A stretch of DNA of 64,000 nt from Apostichopus japonicus. Lineage: Eukaryota > Echinodermata > Holothuroidea > Aspidochirotida > Stichopodidae. Positions 47,859 through 61,181 of this stretch are shown here, piece by piece. A program made the translations under genes and the position numbers. The notes beneath the pieces were generated by a model, which did not search any database, was not told the DNA's origin, and saw only the letters and a program-made list of their open reading frames with translations. The stretch covers positions 13,971,001-14,035,000 of the forward strand of contig NC_092570.1 in assembly GCF_037975245.1 (NCBI RefSeq). Direction: 5' to 3'. Every line of letters starts with the position of its first letter. Within the stretch, counting starts at the first letter, position 1.

Positions 47859-49358
47859 ATGACCATTACTCGAATTGTGAGGATGGCTATGTTAATACTT
47901 CTGCTTCTTTTACCAGCGATGTGTGGTTTCGCGAAGGAACAGACTGATGATGATGACGTTGATGTCATGTACGATCATATTGCTGTAGATGAACTAAGCT
48001 TCAACTTCAGCCGTGGACAAGACGCAATGTACATTTACGTTGACGACACCTTGGAGCTAAACATTACCATTAATAGCGAATTAGCACCCGGGATTATTGT
48101 GTTTCAAAGCTCAAATGAAAGAGTTTTCGCGGTAGATGATTCAGAAGGTATTGAAATAACATTAGAAACTAATTTTCCTATCACTATCACTGTGAGCATA
48201 ACAGGAAAGTTCATCGGTATTGAGAAACTCCTAGGGATATACTATTCAACAAAGGGGGGTGACAAAATTCAAATGATTAATTACGTCATCAAAGTCAACC
48301 GTCTGCCCGTTTTCACGCAGTCTATCATGCAATACGTATTAATGTTTTGGATGATCTTTTCTTACATCACAATGGGCGCGAAATCTGACATTTCAGTTAT
48401 CAAAGAAAAACTCGCTCGTCCATGGGCCGTCCTAATAGGGATGACTTGCCAATTTTTGATAATGCCCTCTCTAGCATTTGGCCTATCCCATCTTTTCGCC
48501 CTTGACGATTCGGCTGCGGTGGGACTCATAGTCGACGGTTCTTGTCCAGGTGGTTGGCTTAGCAACGCCTTCACTGTCCTACTCGATTTGGACTTCGTTC
48601 TAAGTCTAACCATGACTTTTTGCTCAACTTTTATCGCACTTGGTATGATGCCTCTGAATCTGTTTCTTTACACTCGAAAGTTTACATCAGAGAATGATCA
48701 ACTGACAATACCCTATCTTGAATTGGCTATTCAACTATGCATGTTGATAATACCGGTTGGCATCGGTATCCTTATCGTCACAAAATTTCCCAAATTTAAG
48801 CTGATTTGTGATAAGATCCTGAAACCAGTGGCCACGGGACTCGTGGCTATAGGGTTAGCAGTGACCCTTCCTTTTGATCACTACTGTTTCCTTGCTGGTA
48901 TTAATATCTACGCAGCGGCTATTACCTTACCATTGATCGGGGGTTTTCTGGGTCTCGCTCTCGCTAAGTTAGCGTGTCTGACAAACCGAGCCGCTGTTAC
49001 CGTAGCCATAGAAACGGGAAGTCAAAATGCCCTTTTAGCGCTGACTATGGTGAAATTATTTTACCCTCTGCCAGAAGCTGACTTGGTTTCTCGTATTCCG
49101 TTGCTAGTCGTAATTTTCACATTAATGGAAGGAATCATAATCACATGTTTTTATTTATTCTATAAAAACGTTTATTTGGGTTACCTGAAATCGGAAGATG
49201 TCAGCCCTATGACGTCAATCGATAAGAAGCCTGCTGATGACAACGGAAATAAGGAGATGAGGATAAATACCACCGAGAAATCAGAAAAAGGAATACAGAC
49301 GGAGAGAGAAGGCATCCGAAATCCTGTATTCCGAGAAGAAGAAGAGGTTGTAGCCTAG
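47859..49358 (+). CDS. SLC10A3/A5-type membrane transporter, coding region in one exon
   Basis: 499 aa from the ATG at 47859 (MTITRIVRMAM). A signal peptide LILLLLLPAMCGF is followed by an acidic stretch and a luminal domain of about 120 residues with N-glycosylation sites (NFS, NIT). About nine hydrophobic segments run from VLMFWMIFSYITMG to LLVVIFTLMEGIIITCFYLF. Family marks are the CPGGWLSN loop and AIETGSQNALLAL, the latter matching the E-x-G-x-Q-N sodium-site region of bile-acid:sodium symporters. The N-terminal luminal domain and RPWAVLIGMTCQFLIMPS fit SLC10A3 (P3) and SLC10A5 rather than the short ASBT/NTCP members. Their substrates are poorly known, so none is claimed. The tail is cytosolic and charged (EREGIRNPVF, EEEEVV). 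An acceptor (CTCTCCTATCACAG) at 47792-47805 implies an upstream 5' untranslated exon. A hAT-like element lies 80 bp after the stop. Confidence 0.85.
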   Translation: MTITRIVRMAMLILLLLLPAMCGFAKEQTDDDDVDVMYDHIAVDELSFNFSRGQDAMYIYVDDTLELNITINSELAPGIIVFQSSNERVFAVDDSEGIEITLETNFPITITVSITGKFIGIEKLLGIYYSTKGGDKIQMINYVIKVNRLPVFTQSIMQYVLMFWMIFSYITMGAKSDISVIKEKLARPWAVLIGMTCQFLIMPSLAFGLSHLFALDDSAAVGLIVDGSCPGGWLSNAFTVLLDLDFVLSLTMTFCSTFIALGMMPLNLFLYTRKFTSENDQLTIPYLELAIQLCMLIIPVGIGILIVTKFPKFKLICDKILKPVATGLVAIGLAVTLPFDHYCFLAGINIYAAAITLPLIGGFLGLALAKLACLTNRAAVTVAIETGSQNALLALTMVKLFYPLPEADLVSRIPLLVVIFTLMEGIIITCFYLFYKNVYLGYLKSEDVSPMTSIDKKPADDNGNKEMRINTTEKSEKGIQTEREGIRNPVFREEEEVVA

Positions 49359-49437
49359 TAGTGCCTACTGAGACTGATGCGTATAGATGCGTGCATATAA
49401 ACTGTTAAAATTCAAGGTTTACAGTCTTGCTTGAGAC

Positions 49438-49851
49438 CAGTGGCGGAGCGTCCATACAGTCAGGGGGCGGATGCCCCCCCCCCCCCTGACGGACTCAAAT
49501 GGACTGCTGGCGCCCTTTTCAGCTCTTTACCACTTTTTACTTATTCGTGATTATTGACTTTTTTATTGCTCTCTCATCTACTTAATGACATTTGTCACAA
49601 TTTGTTGGTGTAATTTGGCGATGACACCTATTTATTCTTCGTTTATCTGCAAATTAGCCAGGCCCGGAAATGGTCATTTCCGGCGATCTAGGGAGTATCT
49701 TTACTCAAAAAAATTCTGTACGCTACGCGCCAACCAGTGGTGGCGCTCCGCTCAGATAGTGTCCAGAGCCGTATATAGCTCTGATAGTGTCGATGGCGCC
49801 CCTACAGACCATTCTCGCCCCTCCTGACCAATACCCCTAGCTCCGCCACTG
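49438..49851. mobile_element. hAT-like element 80 bp after the SLC10-type stop codon
   Basis: Inverted ends CAGTGGCGGAGC and (inverted) CAGTGGCGGAGCT; perfect 8-bp duplication CTTGAGAC at 49430-49437 and 49852-49859. 414 bp. The interior contains the same GATCTAGGGAG / CGCGCCAACC module seen in the CAGGCGCG family. It probably lies in the 3' UTR of the transporter, since no poly(A) hexamer precedes it. Confidence 0.9.
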
Positions 49852-49885
49852 CTTGAGACCAAAGGCCTCCTCACACGACTAACCC

Positions 49886-50195
49886 CTGGTCATTGGTAAC
49901 TTGTCACACACACACACCAAAGTGTGTACAATCAAACAATCCCTCCTGGAGCACTACAGTGCACCACATCTACGTGTCTCCAGGGGGACTTCCCATGCAA
50001 AGGGTGAAACCAAAAACCAGCACACGCAACTATATTTACGAGTTTCCTCGCAAGTTCCCACTTTATACACATGGGTGCATGGAGAGAGGCAAAAGGAGAT
50101 AAAGTACCACAACGTAATAATCTGGTCAGGACTCGAACCTGGAAACCTTAGATCACAAGTCCACTACCTTAACCACTTGACGGCAACGCTCTCTG
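49886..50195 (-). mobile_element. SINE family B, 3'-truncated copy
   Basis: It matches 26640-26945 closely (TGGTCATTGGTAACTTGTCA, CGCAACTATATTTACRAGTT, AACCACTTGAC). It has the same orientation and lacks the ATT tail. It starts about 27 bp after the hAT-like element downstream of the SLC10-type gene. Confidence 0.75.
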
Positions 50196-51774
50196 ATTAT
50201 AGAGTAGTTGTTATTGACTTAGGATAGGCCTACATCTTCGTGCAAGCGAGTCTTGTTTTTGCTTCCCTTTATATTTCAGGCTCTTTTGTTATTTATAGTT
50301 GACTATTTAGTTATATCTAGCTCATGATCAAACAAACGGAGACTATTTTCAGAACTTTGCAAAAGATGAGTTTATTTCTGATATATAGGCCTACTTATCT
50401 GAACTAAATATGTATACGGGCCTACTCCAAATGGTTCAAATACAAAGTAGTATAACATTAATTCTAGATGATTGAAAGAGGTTTTCCGTACATGGCTGCC
50501 ATATTGGCGTCCCATGCCGTATATAATGTTAAAGTGACGATATCTCTCAAGAACTGCAGGATTCTCTTTTAGTTGTGTATAGGGTAGTTTTTCATCAAAT
50601 AAATCTCTATCACATCAGAGTCATTGCCATTGTTGGTTTGGCATCACCTTTAAAACAAAACATGGTAAACCATGGTTAAAATTTTCCGTTCATATTTCGA
50701 TAGGATCGTGAATTTGTTTTGTATCAGGCATGCATGTAAGCCTATATCCTCGGAACCAAGACGGAATGTTTAGTTTAAGATATATTGTGACGGTGGTTCC
50801 CTTGAATCCTGCTTTGGGATTCAACCCTTTTTGCTTGGTGATACCAATTTTCGCCTCGATCATCTTGGCGACCCACCGATGACGAATGTTGTGGCCAAGG
50901 AAATTGTCCTATGGGGGAGGAGATATATCCCTTCACATACGGCTTTTGTTTCACATTATTTTGGGTACTTTTGCCGTTCTTGTTATATTTTAAACTTTTG
51001 CCAGAAATAATTTATGTTCAAAATTTTCCTACGAAAATAGCGGGTTTTTCTTCTCCCAAGTTTTGGCGACACTCCAAAACATTTTGGCGATCCTTACAAA
51101 AAGATTGCTACCACAGTTTGAATAGTCCTAGACTTAGACAATGTTATAACGAACTAAAGCAACCAAAAAAAAGCAGTCATTCAGATACAAACCTTTCCTT
51201 GACAGAGTAAAAAGTTTTAGACTACGACCTTCACCATTTTTGTAATTATTGCGTATTTAGCTTTCCATACGAAGCACACATTCGCCGCGGGCATTAATGT
51301 GTGTTCTGGTTTTCTCTCTCACCCTTCTATTATTACGCGGATAATAACTGACAATGTCAAATTTGGTTTCCTCAATGAATACCCGAAGTGAGCTAACTGT
51401 CACAAGGAACTTCATTTAATTATATCAACAATTATTTTCTTTAAAGATTCATTTTACTCCAGCGTTTATGGTGAAATTTAACCACATCGGCTTATAATCA
51501 GCATAACTCGATGCAGGACACGTACATTTGATGTCTATCTGTAGACGCCGGAACATGAATCTTTCAGATCAGTTACTCTAACAATTTTATTCAATTTCTA
51601 TGACATTTTTATTGGTAGAAAACTAACATGAAAGTATGAAAAACATTGCCCTTTTCGCCGAATTGCCCCAATTCCCCCCCCCCCCCCCAAAAAAAATCAA
51701 TCCTATGTGAATAACAACATCAGTACTTAATATTTCAGAGACACTGTAGGGCAAATGACTAGACAATAACTCAT
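50196..51774. other. Intergenic, no gene seen
   Basis: Downstream flank of the SLC10-type gene; AATAAA at about 50577 is the first canonical poly(A) hexamer but is 1.2 kb past the stop. Confidence 0.45.
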
Positions 51775-52205
51775 TGTAATCTGGTGTCCTCCAAGGGGTT
51801 ACAGAATTCCAATATATTAGGGAGTGATATCTTTCTCAGGTCAAAGGTCGAATCAACGCCTTTGGCAGTTTGTATTTATTTTATGAAGGTTGTTTACAAA
51901 GAGTCACACTAGGGATATACAGCTGGGATGGTTTGGTTATATAGGCTTGTAGCTCGCGGCTATATCTAATCCATGAAAATAGAATAATTGAATTAGTTTT
52001 TCTTAATTTTTGAGTGTCATATAAATGTCAAAGGTCAACCATGGCATGACGGCTATTCGGTTGTCATCCACGAAACATCTTTAATACAAACTGAAGTAGG
52101 TAAATTATAAACTGTCATGTTTACATTTCAAAGTAACTCACCTGTAATCTGGTGTCCTCCAAGGGGTTACAGAATTCCAATATATTAGGGAGTGATACTT
52201 TCTCA
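51775..52205 (+). repeat. Pair of 63-bp direct repeats 368 bp apart
   Basis: TGTAATCTGGTGTCCTCCAA to GAGTGATA(TC)TTTCTCA occurs at 51775-51838 and 52143-52205 with a two-base difference. The second copy ends 8 bp before the long TIR element. Confidence 0.9.
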
Positions 52206-52213
52206 TTGTTATA

Positions 52214-54079
52214 CAGGCACGTATCCAGGATTTTCTAACCCGGGGGGCGCGAATTACTATCTAAGCGGAGCGCCACCATCGGTTGGCGCGGAGCGTACAA
52301 GAAAATTTCTGGTTTTGATACCCCCCAGATCACCGGAAATGGCACTTCTCGGGCTTGAAAATGAGCAACCAGATGTACACTTTTGTCTGAGGACCAAGTT
52401 TTTCCCAAAAGTTCTTTTCCATCCATAACCTTTTTGAAGATTGTCACCAGTGGCATGTTCGACCTCATTGCATGTCCTATGGATCATTGCTTTTGTAGGT
52501 GATTCTACGTCACGGCCCACAATATCCGAAAGCCCCATTTTCAAGGTTTTCAGCCCATTATTTGTTGAGAATTTGAAAATTCACATTTCTCGTGAATAAA
52601 AATCACTTGAAAACATACCCATAATGTTGCAGAAAATTCTATCTATGGACAAGCAATATAGAAAAACCTCCTTGAACCCCTAACAGACAGGTCAAAATTG
52701 CACGAGTAGAGGAAAGTATGATGAAGAATGTTGGTGAGGAAATTTTCGAAAATTCCGACACAGTTAGTTTATTGGTGTAGAAATATTAAAACCTCTTATA
52801 ATGGCGATTATAAAACTTGGTTGAAGGAAATAAAAAATAGCAGATATTTCCCCGCCCCACCCCCCCCCCCCCCCCCGCAACCAAATTGTTTCCCATTTTT
52901 TCGGGCACCTACTGAAAGAAAAATAAATTGCAATGAATAGCTTAAAAATGATCTCCTTGGTAATTAAAATAAAGTTCTAAGCTTGGGCCGACATTACTAC
53001 TGTAAAAGAGAGTTTTGACCTAAATGGATCTGTATGCTTTTCTGCATCTACATAAGACATTTGGTTGTTTACATTAGCATCCGGCGATATACTGTGCAAC
53101 TTTCACGGACCGTAAGGTACACGATGGCATGCAATGTAATGACCGATACTTGCTTATATGCGCGAAAATTTTTGGCTTTTTTATTTCGAGCAAGTCGTTA
53201 CAGCCCCAAATCCAATTGGGCTCCTACGCCTTTGACTACACACATAGACAGTTTTTGAGGCTGTTCATCGTGGAACATGCATTTCGATGCTCACTGATAT
53301 GATGTTATATCTGCTCTTTGCTTTACAAATTCGAACAGGCGTGTAGCGAGTAATTGTCAAGGGAGGGGCGAAGCCTGTAGGCAAACTATCTAAGCGAAGC
53401 GCCACCATCAGTTGGCGCGAAGCGTAAAAAAAAAATGGCCAAAAATGCATCCCAGATCGCTGGAAATAACACTTCCCAGGCCTTGTAAGTTGCATCTATA
53501 AGCATTGTCTATTTTGAAATTACTAGCGATGTCATAAAGAAAATTTGCTTCGGGGGGGGGGGGGGCGGTCGCCCCCTTCCCGAAATGCGTCATGTTCCCC
53601 GACGACTCGGTCGAGTTCAAGACCAGCCACAGTTGGTTCCATATAACACAATTGTACAACTGTTTAAGGCGTCCATACACACACGCGCGTTATGATAGAC
53701 CATATATAGTATTTATATAGATACATTAGTGAGAGAGTAAAAATGGAAACGTCAAAAATGGAGTTGTCGGTGTCAGGGGTAGGGTGAGTCACACACCCCC
53801 TCCGTAATCCTTGATCTGTCACTGGCTACCCTGTGTATATAATAGGGATCAGCGCTTTAACTATGACTGTTCCTCTTTCTCTTCCCGAGGTCTTGGCTAT
53901 CTTCTACTCCCTCCTTTTCTCCTTTTTCTCTCTTTTTTTTTCTTTTTCTTTTCCCTTCCTTTCTCTCCTCCTTTTCTTTTTTCCCCTCCTTTTCCCTTTT
54001 TTCTTCTCTTTTTTTCTCTCTCCTCTTTTCCTTACCCGGGGGGCGCGCGCCCCCAACGCCCCCCCTGGATACGCACCTG
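52214..54079 (+). mobile_element. Long TIR element, copy 2, both ends present (1866 bp)
   Basis: Ends CAGGCACGTATCCAGG and (inverted) CAGGTGCGTATCCAGG, each followed within about 25-35 bp by ACCCGGGGGGCGCG. Flanks share only TTATA (5 bp); the 8-bp flanks TTGTTATA and TTATATGA do not match, so the class is open. A related shorter element (module with CGCGAAGCG and CAGATCGCTGG) sits inside at about 53337-53580, and another module copy lies near the left end. Non-coding. Confidence 0.75.
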
Positions 54080-56625
54080 TTATATGATCACGTTTTCACT
54101 TAAATGTTCTTGTTGTTGTTTTGTGTCGCACCCACCGCACCCCTCCCAACTCCTAGACATTCCCCCATGTACTGTGTAATTTATAATACCAGTTACCCAA
54201 ATGGAGAAACCTCGTTACTGAAAACCGGAATGGAGTGTTATAACGAAGTTTTTCGTGTTTCTGTGTAATTAGATAAGTCACTTCGAACTTTGAAGTAATA
54301 TATAAAACATCGATAACTTTCATATTAATCTGAATGTCAATATTGATCTGCTTTTTGTTTAATTTTCAATCTATTAAAACTGAATATTTAATCTGCATCA
54401 AAAATGTTGTTTTTCGACCATTTAGTACGTTTCAGTCTAGCCCTCCCCGCCCCCCCCCCCCCACAGACTTCCACGCTCAATCATCCACCACTTCTTAGAC
54501 ATAAATAATATATATATTTATGTATATATATATATCACAATAATAATGTTATATGCATGGCGTAAATATTACATACAGCGGCTGCTGTGGCTAAACGTCG
54601 ACTTTACATTGAAGTTAGGTTGGCAGCAGAAGATTATACAATTGGCATATGTGGCTAGTGCCTAGCGGGCCCTAAAGTTCAAGGAGCCCCCAAGTTAAAG
54701 GGCCTCTGTTGACACGCATCCATTTGAGTCTTTCTATTTTTGGGTTGTGCCAAAAGGGGCCCCAAGTGTATGGATTCTAGAGTTTTGATAGGCTAATGGA
54801 TACCTGAAAAGATGTGCTTATTTTCATAGGACAGCAGCAGGCGGGGGGGGGGGGGGATCGGTGATGGATATAACATGGGGATGGGGGAGGTGAAATGAAG
54901 TGGTGCTGTTGCAGAACAAGTCAAAGGTGGCAATAAACAACCATTTGAGTTTGGTGGGCAATTTATCAAACTGATCAGCGGTGTCAAGAGCTGGGTGGGC
55001 CCCGGGGACAATTATGTCACCAGACACCCCTTTTTTAACTTTCATTTGCTAGCAAAGTATATTATGAAAATGATATTACATTTCAGGAGCCCCTCCATTG
55101 AAATTAGGACCTCTATCATCCTGGCCCTAATCCCCTTCCCCTTCCCCCCCCCCACCCCCCTCCCCTCGTCATGTCAACTTCAAGATTGGTTCAACTAAAC
55201 AATGTTAATGAGAATGTATATAATGATTTCATTCAGTTCTTACCATTCTCTGCCCATTATATTTAATAAAACAATTTGTTGCATGTATATAAGGCTCACC
55301 AGAAGTTCTATGCCTTTGTTTTCATCTTCCTTACTTGAAGCCAAACTTAGTTAGCCATGTTACACAAGCTACTGTATTCCGGAAATTTTATGATCCCATA
55401 AGATCAAAAGTTCAATCAAATCAATGCGAAAGGTTGCTTCAAGGTATGTTCACTTAAAATGAGTCATTGATACGTACATGGGGGTGTACATATGGGTGAA
55501 GGAAGGCAATGAGAATCCACAATGGTCTGTTTGAGAGAGGGACTATGATGAAAACATATTGAAAATAAACCCTGTCAAACCGGAGAGATATTTGTGTTTG
55601 CTTCTGTTCTGTATTTACAACAATATGACTTCAATAATCAGCAAAGTACATATGGGTGATTCTTATTGACTCCATGTGAGTCCCTAAACTTTTGTAACAT
55701 AAAAAAGACTAAAAGCGAGGATGGACCCCACCTCCCCCACCACCCGCCAATTCCTACCAGTGCTGTAATGAAACGAGTCATTAAAGTGATCAAGTGAAGT
55801 GTTCCAGTGAATAAGTTCATAAGCTTTTTCTCTATAGTGATCAATACATTCAGGAGAATCATTAAACTCTCTACCATCATAAACCCATCAACATTGTAAA
55901 TAATATATGACCAATACTAAATATATCACAAAAGAAATATTAATGTTGATCTCAATGATTGCCCCTCTAAATGGTTTGCTTCCAGAAATTCCCAAAGACA
56001 TAATGGACACAAATTAATATTAAACTGTGTCAAGAGTAACAAGACTTTTCTCTGTGGGTCTGGGCTCCACTGTCATGAAGACAACATAAGTAATGTAAGT
56101 GAGCCAGTGATCTGATTATTCATTCTTATCTTGATTTTGACTTCAACAGATTTTCTCATGAATGAGCCATGAACCAGATATTTCTATTTTCACATATAAT
56201 ACTTCACTGCAGCACTTGAAAACATTTTGCTTCAAAGGAATTTGAAGTTCTTTTCAAACCGCCTTCTCTTTGGAGGTCAATATATGTATCTTAGCAGCCT
56301 CACTGGGTCCTACTGTTTGTTTGTTACTTCAATTTATCACATAATCTGATCCAATCTCTTGTCAAAATCTATCTGTAACATCTCTATTGCTACATCACCT
56401 TTGATCCTATGTCAATCTTTCGAGAAGAATTGCAGACATGAGAATATTCTTCAGCCACAAAGATATTTACATATTCGATTTTGAAATTGAATATAGAAGA
56501 CCTAGCAACTTAAAGCTATTGCTGACTATTTTATTTGTTTATGCTTTTTGTACTATTGAAATATGAAACCTTTCTTGGGGGGGAAGATGCATTTGTGTCA
56601 CTAACGACAGACCTACTGGAAAAAT
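54080..56625. other. Intergenic, no gene seen
   Basis: AT-rich with G- and C-runs at 54454, 54843 and 55146. No frame or repeat family recognised. Confidence 0.5.
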
Positions 56626-56973
56626 GAAAACTTTGCTAACTGATCCATACCACCCCTAACCCCCTTGCGTTATTACATTATAGCAATCAATATGGTACTT
56701 ACTGGTTTTATACACTACCCCACCCCCACCCTCTCCACCTACCAATACACTTCTATAGAAAAAAAAAAACATGAGATACAACGTACAGTGTACAGTGAAA
56801 ACTTTGCTAACTGATCCATACCACCCATAACCCCCTTGCATTATTACATTATAGCAATCAATATGGTACTTACTGGTTTGTACACTACCCCACCCCCACC
56901 CTCTCCACCACCCTCCACCTACCAATACACTTCTATAGAAATCACAACATGAGATACTACACACAATGTACAG
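56626..56973. repeat. 171-bp tandem duplication
   Basis: Two adjacent copies starting GAAAACTTTGCTAACTGATC, at 56626-56796 and 56797-56973, nearly identical except for an A-run and a short CCACC insertion. Confidence 0.9.
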
Positions 56974-57503
56974 GATGTCTCTTCTCAACCAAACCATCTT
57001 CAAGCAGCGAGTGAATAACTTTTCTCAAGACCCATTCTCGTCAAGAGTAACGATACCATTGTTCCCATATGGGGAGAGTGGGGGAGGAGGGGAGGAACGT
57101 GCAATGATGACACACACTGCAATCTGTGATCGCTATATTATATTGACTGGTTCCATGCTTTTGAAACAAAGCAGGCCAACTGTCTCGTCTTCTTGCCCGT
57201 GACATATCTCTTCCCGTTGTCACATCACGTAAATACCAGATGACATCTCTTCCAACTGAACTGACCTCACGAAGGCCTTTGACCCTTATTATGCAGTCGG
57301 TCAATGGTGTCTGTCTGCATCACAGAGACTTGCTATCCTAGAGAAGGCATTGATTTGACCATGAACACATGGTGACTAGTCACAACATTGGTTGTGACCA
57401 TTCCAGTCCACTTTTCTTCAAAGTACCACCAAATTCATTTTCTTTTACTCCAGCAATAGGGTTTCAGCTTGAATATCATTCCCCTGATTTGGTCCTTGGA
57501 TGA

Positions 57504-60500
57504 TCACTTGATGTATTTGGTCAAGAATCTTTTGTGGAATTCTGATCGTAGCGTATCATTGATGAATCTCTTCTCCAACTTGTCTTCCTCTCCTTTTGCA
57601 CAATTCTTGAAGACGACATCTTCATCCCACCTGATAGAAAACAAGATAACCGACATATATAACTGACATGATTTTTCCATAATCCAATATGACAGTCACT
57701 CTCCTGAGATATTGTGGTAGATACCAACTTAATTGTCAATAAGATATATGTCAAAACAAGTCAATGTAGACAATATCAAACATATAAACTTCCACAAAGT
57801 GTTAGATATGGTGTAGATTAAGCAGCCTACAGGTAACTTGCAATACGTGAGATACATGCATTAGAACCATGCATTAGTTACAGCATTACAAACATTCATT
57901 CACCACCAGGGAAATAGGAGACAGTGCCCTTACATGATTTTCCTGCCACCCTCCCCTCTCTTCCTCACACCCCACCCCCTTCCCGATCTCACACCCAACT
58001 TTTCCCCTCCTCACACCCAACCTTCTTCCCTTCCTCCTCTCCAACCAATGAATCAACAAATTTGCCAATAATTATTGTTATTAACAATATCAACTAGAAT
58101 TTATTGGCAAGACTGTTGTGTAGATTTTACATGAGTTCCATATATATATCTTTCCAGGAGAGAGTAACACTGTCATGATCCCAGCGACATTAAAACATTG
58201 ACGTAAGAAGACAACGTATTTTGAACTGATTGTTATGGATGCCCCGACATTTTGGTTTATAACCTGGTATCGATGAAAATAACATAGCATCTGAATCACA
58301 AAGTTCTTCGTGACTTTCGTGCTACACGAAGCCATATAACCTAACCGGCAAAGACTTAATACCTTTCAAAAACCACCTTACATCTATCCCCTTACATCTA
58401 TCCCTTTGTGTTCACCATGCTCATTAACCTGTCTGTATTCTGTGTGTGTTTTTGTCGCTTCTGTTACTGTTACTTGTCATTCAGCTTTTGAAGAAGATCC
58501 TGCTTGGATCGAAACATCAGGCCAACTTACTTTTACACTTTCAAAAACCAAACGCATTTCAAAAACTGGACACCTTTGCTATCAGAAGACCAGAAATCTG
58601 TAAGGCTACCATAGTTACTACCATTTAAGGTGAATCAGACAAACCTTTTCTTGACTTTAAAGTCTATTTTTGGATTGCCGTGCATCAGAGGATTTCCACT
58701 TAGAATGGTTTCCGTTCGTATCTTCTCCTCTTCTTGCTTCTTTTCCATTTCCTGGTCGGAAAAGGAACCAAAAAAAATTGGAACAATTAAAATTCAAACG
58801 ACTGCTACCCCTTTGAGCTATCAAATTTGTTTAATAAAACAGCAGGTTACATTACAAGGAAATGTTGACAAGACCCTATGAATATTCATGAGCACAAAAT
58901 AAACTGTTACCAAAATTGTCGAATGGAATGTCGCAACAGATGTTTTAACTCAAAACTAAAACTGCTACCTTTTTTTCAAAAGAAATGTCAGCATTCAGCC
59001 GGTAGAATTTTGTTTTGGTTCTTTTGCACAGTAGATATAATTATGGTTTAAATTGCAAATACCAAGTTTTTTTTATAATTCATCGTTCTTACACTGAGTT
59101 TAAGAATCGTCACCAGAGAGACTTACACAAGCTGGAAAACTAATTACATTCTATAAGCTTCAGTATAACTGATACTTTTTCATACCAAAATTCAACATTT
59201 TAGAGATTTTATACTCAAGGTCACACAACAACTACACTGTAGCAAACTGTAGCAACCTAGGCCTATCCTTCTACAGGGTCAAGTTATTCATTTCATTAAC
59301 CATCAAGGATGACTACCATCAGGTAATCAATTATAGGTTTTTGAATAAATACAAAATATCACAGCCTTGTAAGGAAAATTGCCGTAACTTATTGACGAAT
59401 AAAATCAATAGTTCATCCTAAGAATTTTGTCCAAGTTGATTTTGGTGTTCTATCGTAACAATCTACAATCTTACATTCTTAATTCAAGTTACACCTTTGA
59501 TACATTGATCAAGTAAATTTCATTACAAAAAAAAGAAGAAAAGATATCAACCTTTGCAGCCTGCTCTCTCGCTCTTTCCTTCTTGATTTTGTTCAGCTCT
59601 GCTAAGAGTTCCGCCTCATCGTCATCGCTATCATCAGACGAATCTGCATCCTGAATCGAAAGGAAAGGGAGAATTCTTTCATTCAGCACAAACCCGAAAC
59701 AACAGTTTCAACAGGCAAATCAATATATTCAAACTGGGTTAACAACTTGTCATTTTGGCAATTGAATGTTTGGATATTAGGTAGGTGTGGTGGAGTAGAA
59801 ACAACAAACACTGACTGTCCATTTCAAATGGCAAATTTGAGGTTGAGTCTTAAAACAGCGAAAAGACATGACACCGAGTGCATGAATGCAATGACTTAAG
59901 AACTGCTTCATCTGCGTCACCCGGGTTTCTGTAATGAAATGACGGCATTGCAGCACTTTTGAGCACCTGATACGTACCTCATCACGTTCCTCAACTGCTT
60001 CATCGGCATCCAAATTAGCGACAGGTATTTGTTCAACTCTGGGTCTTTTGGCGCTACTTCCACTCGACGAGTCTGTAGATACAACCAAAATAGCATCATG
60101 AAACGTCAACGAAATAAATGTTACATTTTCAAATATTGTTCCTCATTATGAACTTTATGTTGGTGGACGATGCAAAAGAATTTCATAGCATTTTGTGTTA
60201 ATTCACTCCAGTTTGAATTAAAAGATGAAAGAGGGCAGAACTTTTCTAATAATTAGACTTTAATAATTAAAACTCACCTCGGTTGCTCGACCTGCCACCT
60301 CTCTTATCCCTGGCGACTCTTTCTCTATCATCGAGCTCCTTGCTAAAGTCACGTCGGTTGACCTCCTCAGATGTGTCTTGGCCTGGTTGTCTACAAAATG
60401 TAGCAAAGTTTATAGAATAAAAAAACCTCCCCCCACACATATCAGTATGGTTGCCTAAATATTGTTAATACAGCAATATCATAAAATGAAATACTTTATT

Positions 60501-61098
60501 GAAAGAATATGTAAAACTACGCTTGATTTGCTATATATGATGGTTACTATTTCCCAAATATAAAATTTGCTGATGTTATATGGCAGACCAGATGATAACA
60601 AACACTGCCATGCATTAACTAGTAAAACTATCCAGCCTGATTGAATAATACTCTACATGAACAGAATGAAAAATTATCTAATTCTTTTTTGAATAAGAAA
60701 TGAAGCTCGGCAGGGCTAGTTTGTACTTAAGCTAAGTTGATCCAACTAAATGCTCATCTGTTAGGTCGACTGGCACTAAAATCCTTGAAGGGGATTCGTC
60801 AATTCCTTTTCACAAGCCACTTTACAAACTTAAGTATCAGCTTAAAAGAAGCATTGAACTTGTATTGACATGAGGGATGTGGGTTTGGTATTTTATTACG
60901 ATATAAGATATAAAAAGATGATGATATCTTATCAAGATTCTTTTGCGTGTACTGAACACACTTTTACCTGTATTTCAATTTGGTGTGACCTGGGAGATCT
61001 CTGCTGGAATATTGCTTGGATAAAGCACTAAGATCCCCTTCTCCTTTTCCTCTACCTCCCCTGGCTGGCTCAAAGGTAGGTCTAGCGGCTGTTGTCAT
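57504..61098 (-). CDS. CWC15: CWC15, spliceosome-associated protein, complete, 6 exons
   Basis: Coding exons 61098-60968, 60390-60278, 60072-59978, 59650-59552, 58751-58645 and 57630-57504 join in phase to 223 aa (human 229). The first 44 residues, [20 protein letters not shown] through [11 protein letters not shown], are almost identical to human. Then come the [14 protein letters not shown] block, an acidic patch DDSDDDE, a helix [16 protein letters not shown] continuing through [10 protein letters not shown], the ILSGNPL motif, [14 protein letters not shown], and the C-terminus ending FLTKYIK. Known role: a component of the Prp19/CDC5L-associated complex in activated spliceosomes, needed for pre-mRNA splicing. 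An acceptor at 61182-61183 (TTCATTCCAG) shows that a non-coding first exon lies upstream, so the promoter is further toward 62 kb. Donors are GTAAAA, GTGAGT, GTACGT, GTTGAT and GTTTGT; the last two are weak matches to consensus. Confidence 0.95.
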
Positions 61099-61181
61099 TA
61101 TGAAATGAGTTTATCGTACAGCTAAACCTTTGAAACTCTACAACAGTTCACCCTCACTATGGATGGGGCAGAAGATAACGT

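Noticed and set aside
57521-57754. 77-codon minus-strand frame over the last CWC15 exon
   Set aside because: Wrong frame; the phase set by the other five exons gives the conserved CWC15 C-terminus.
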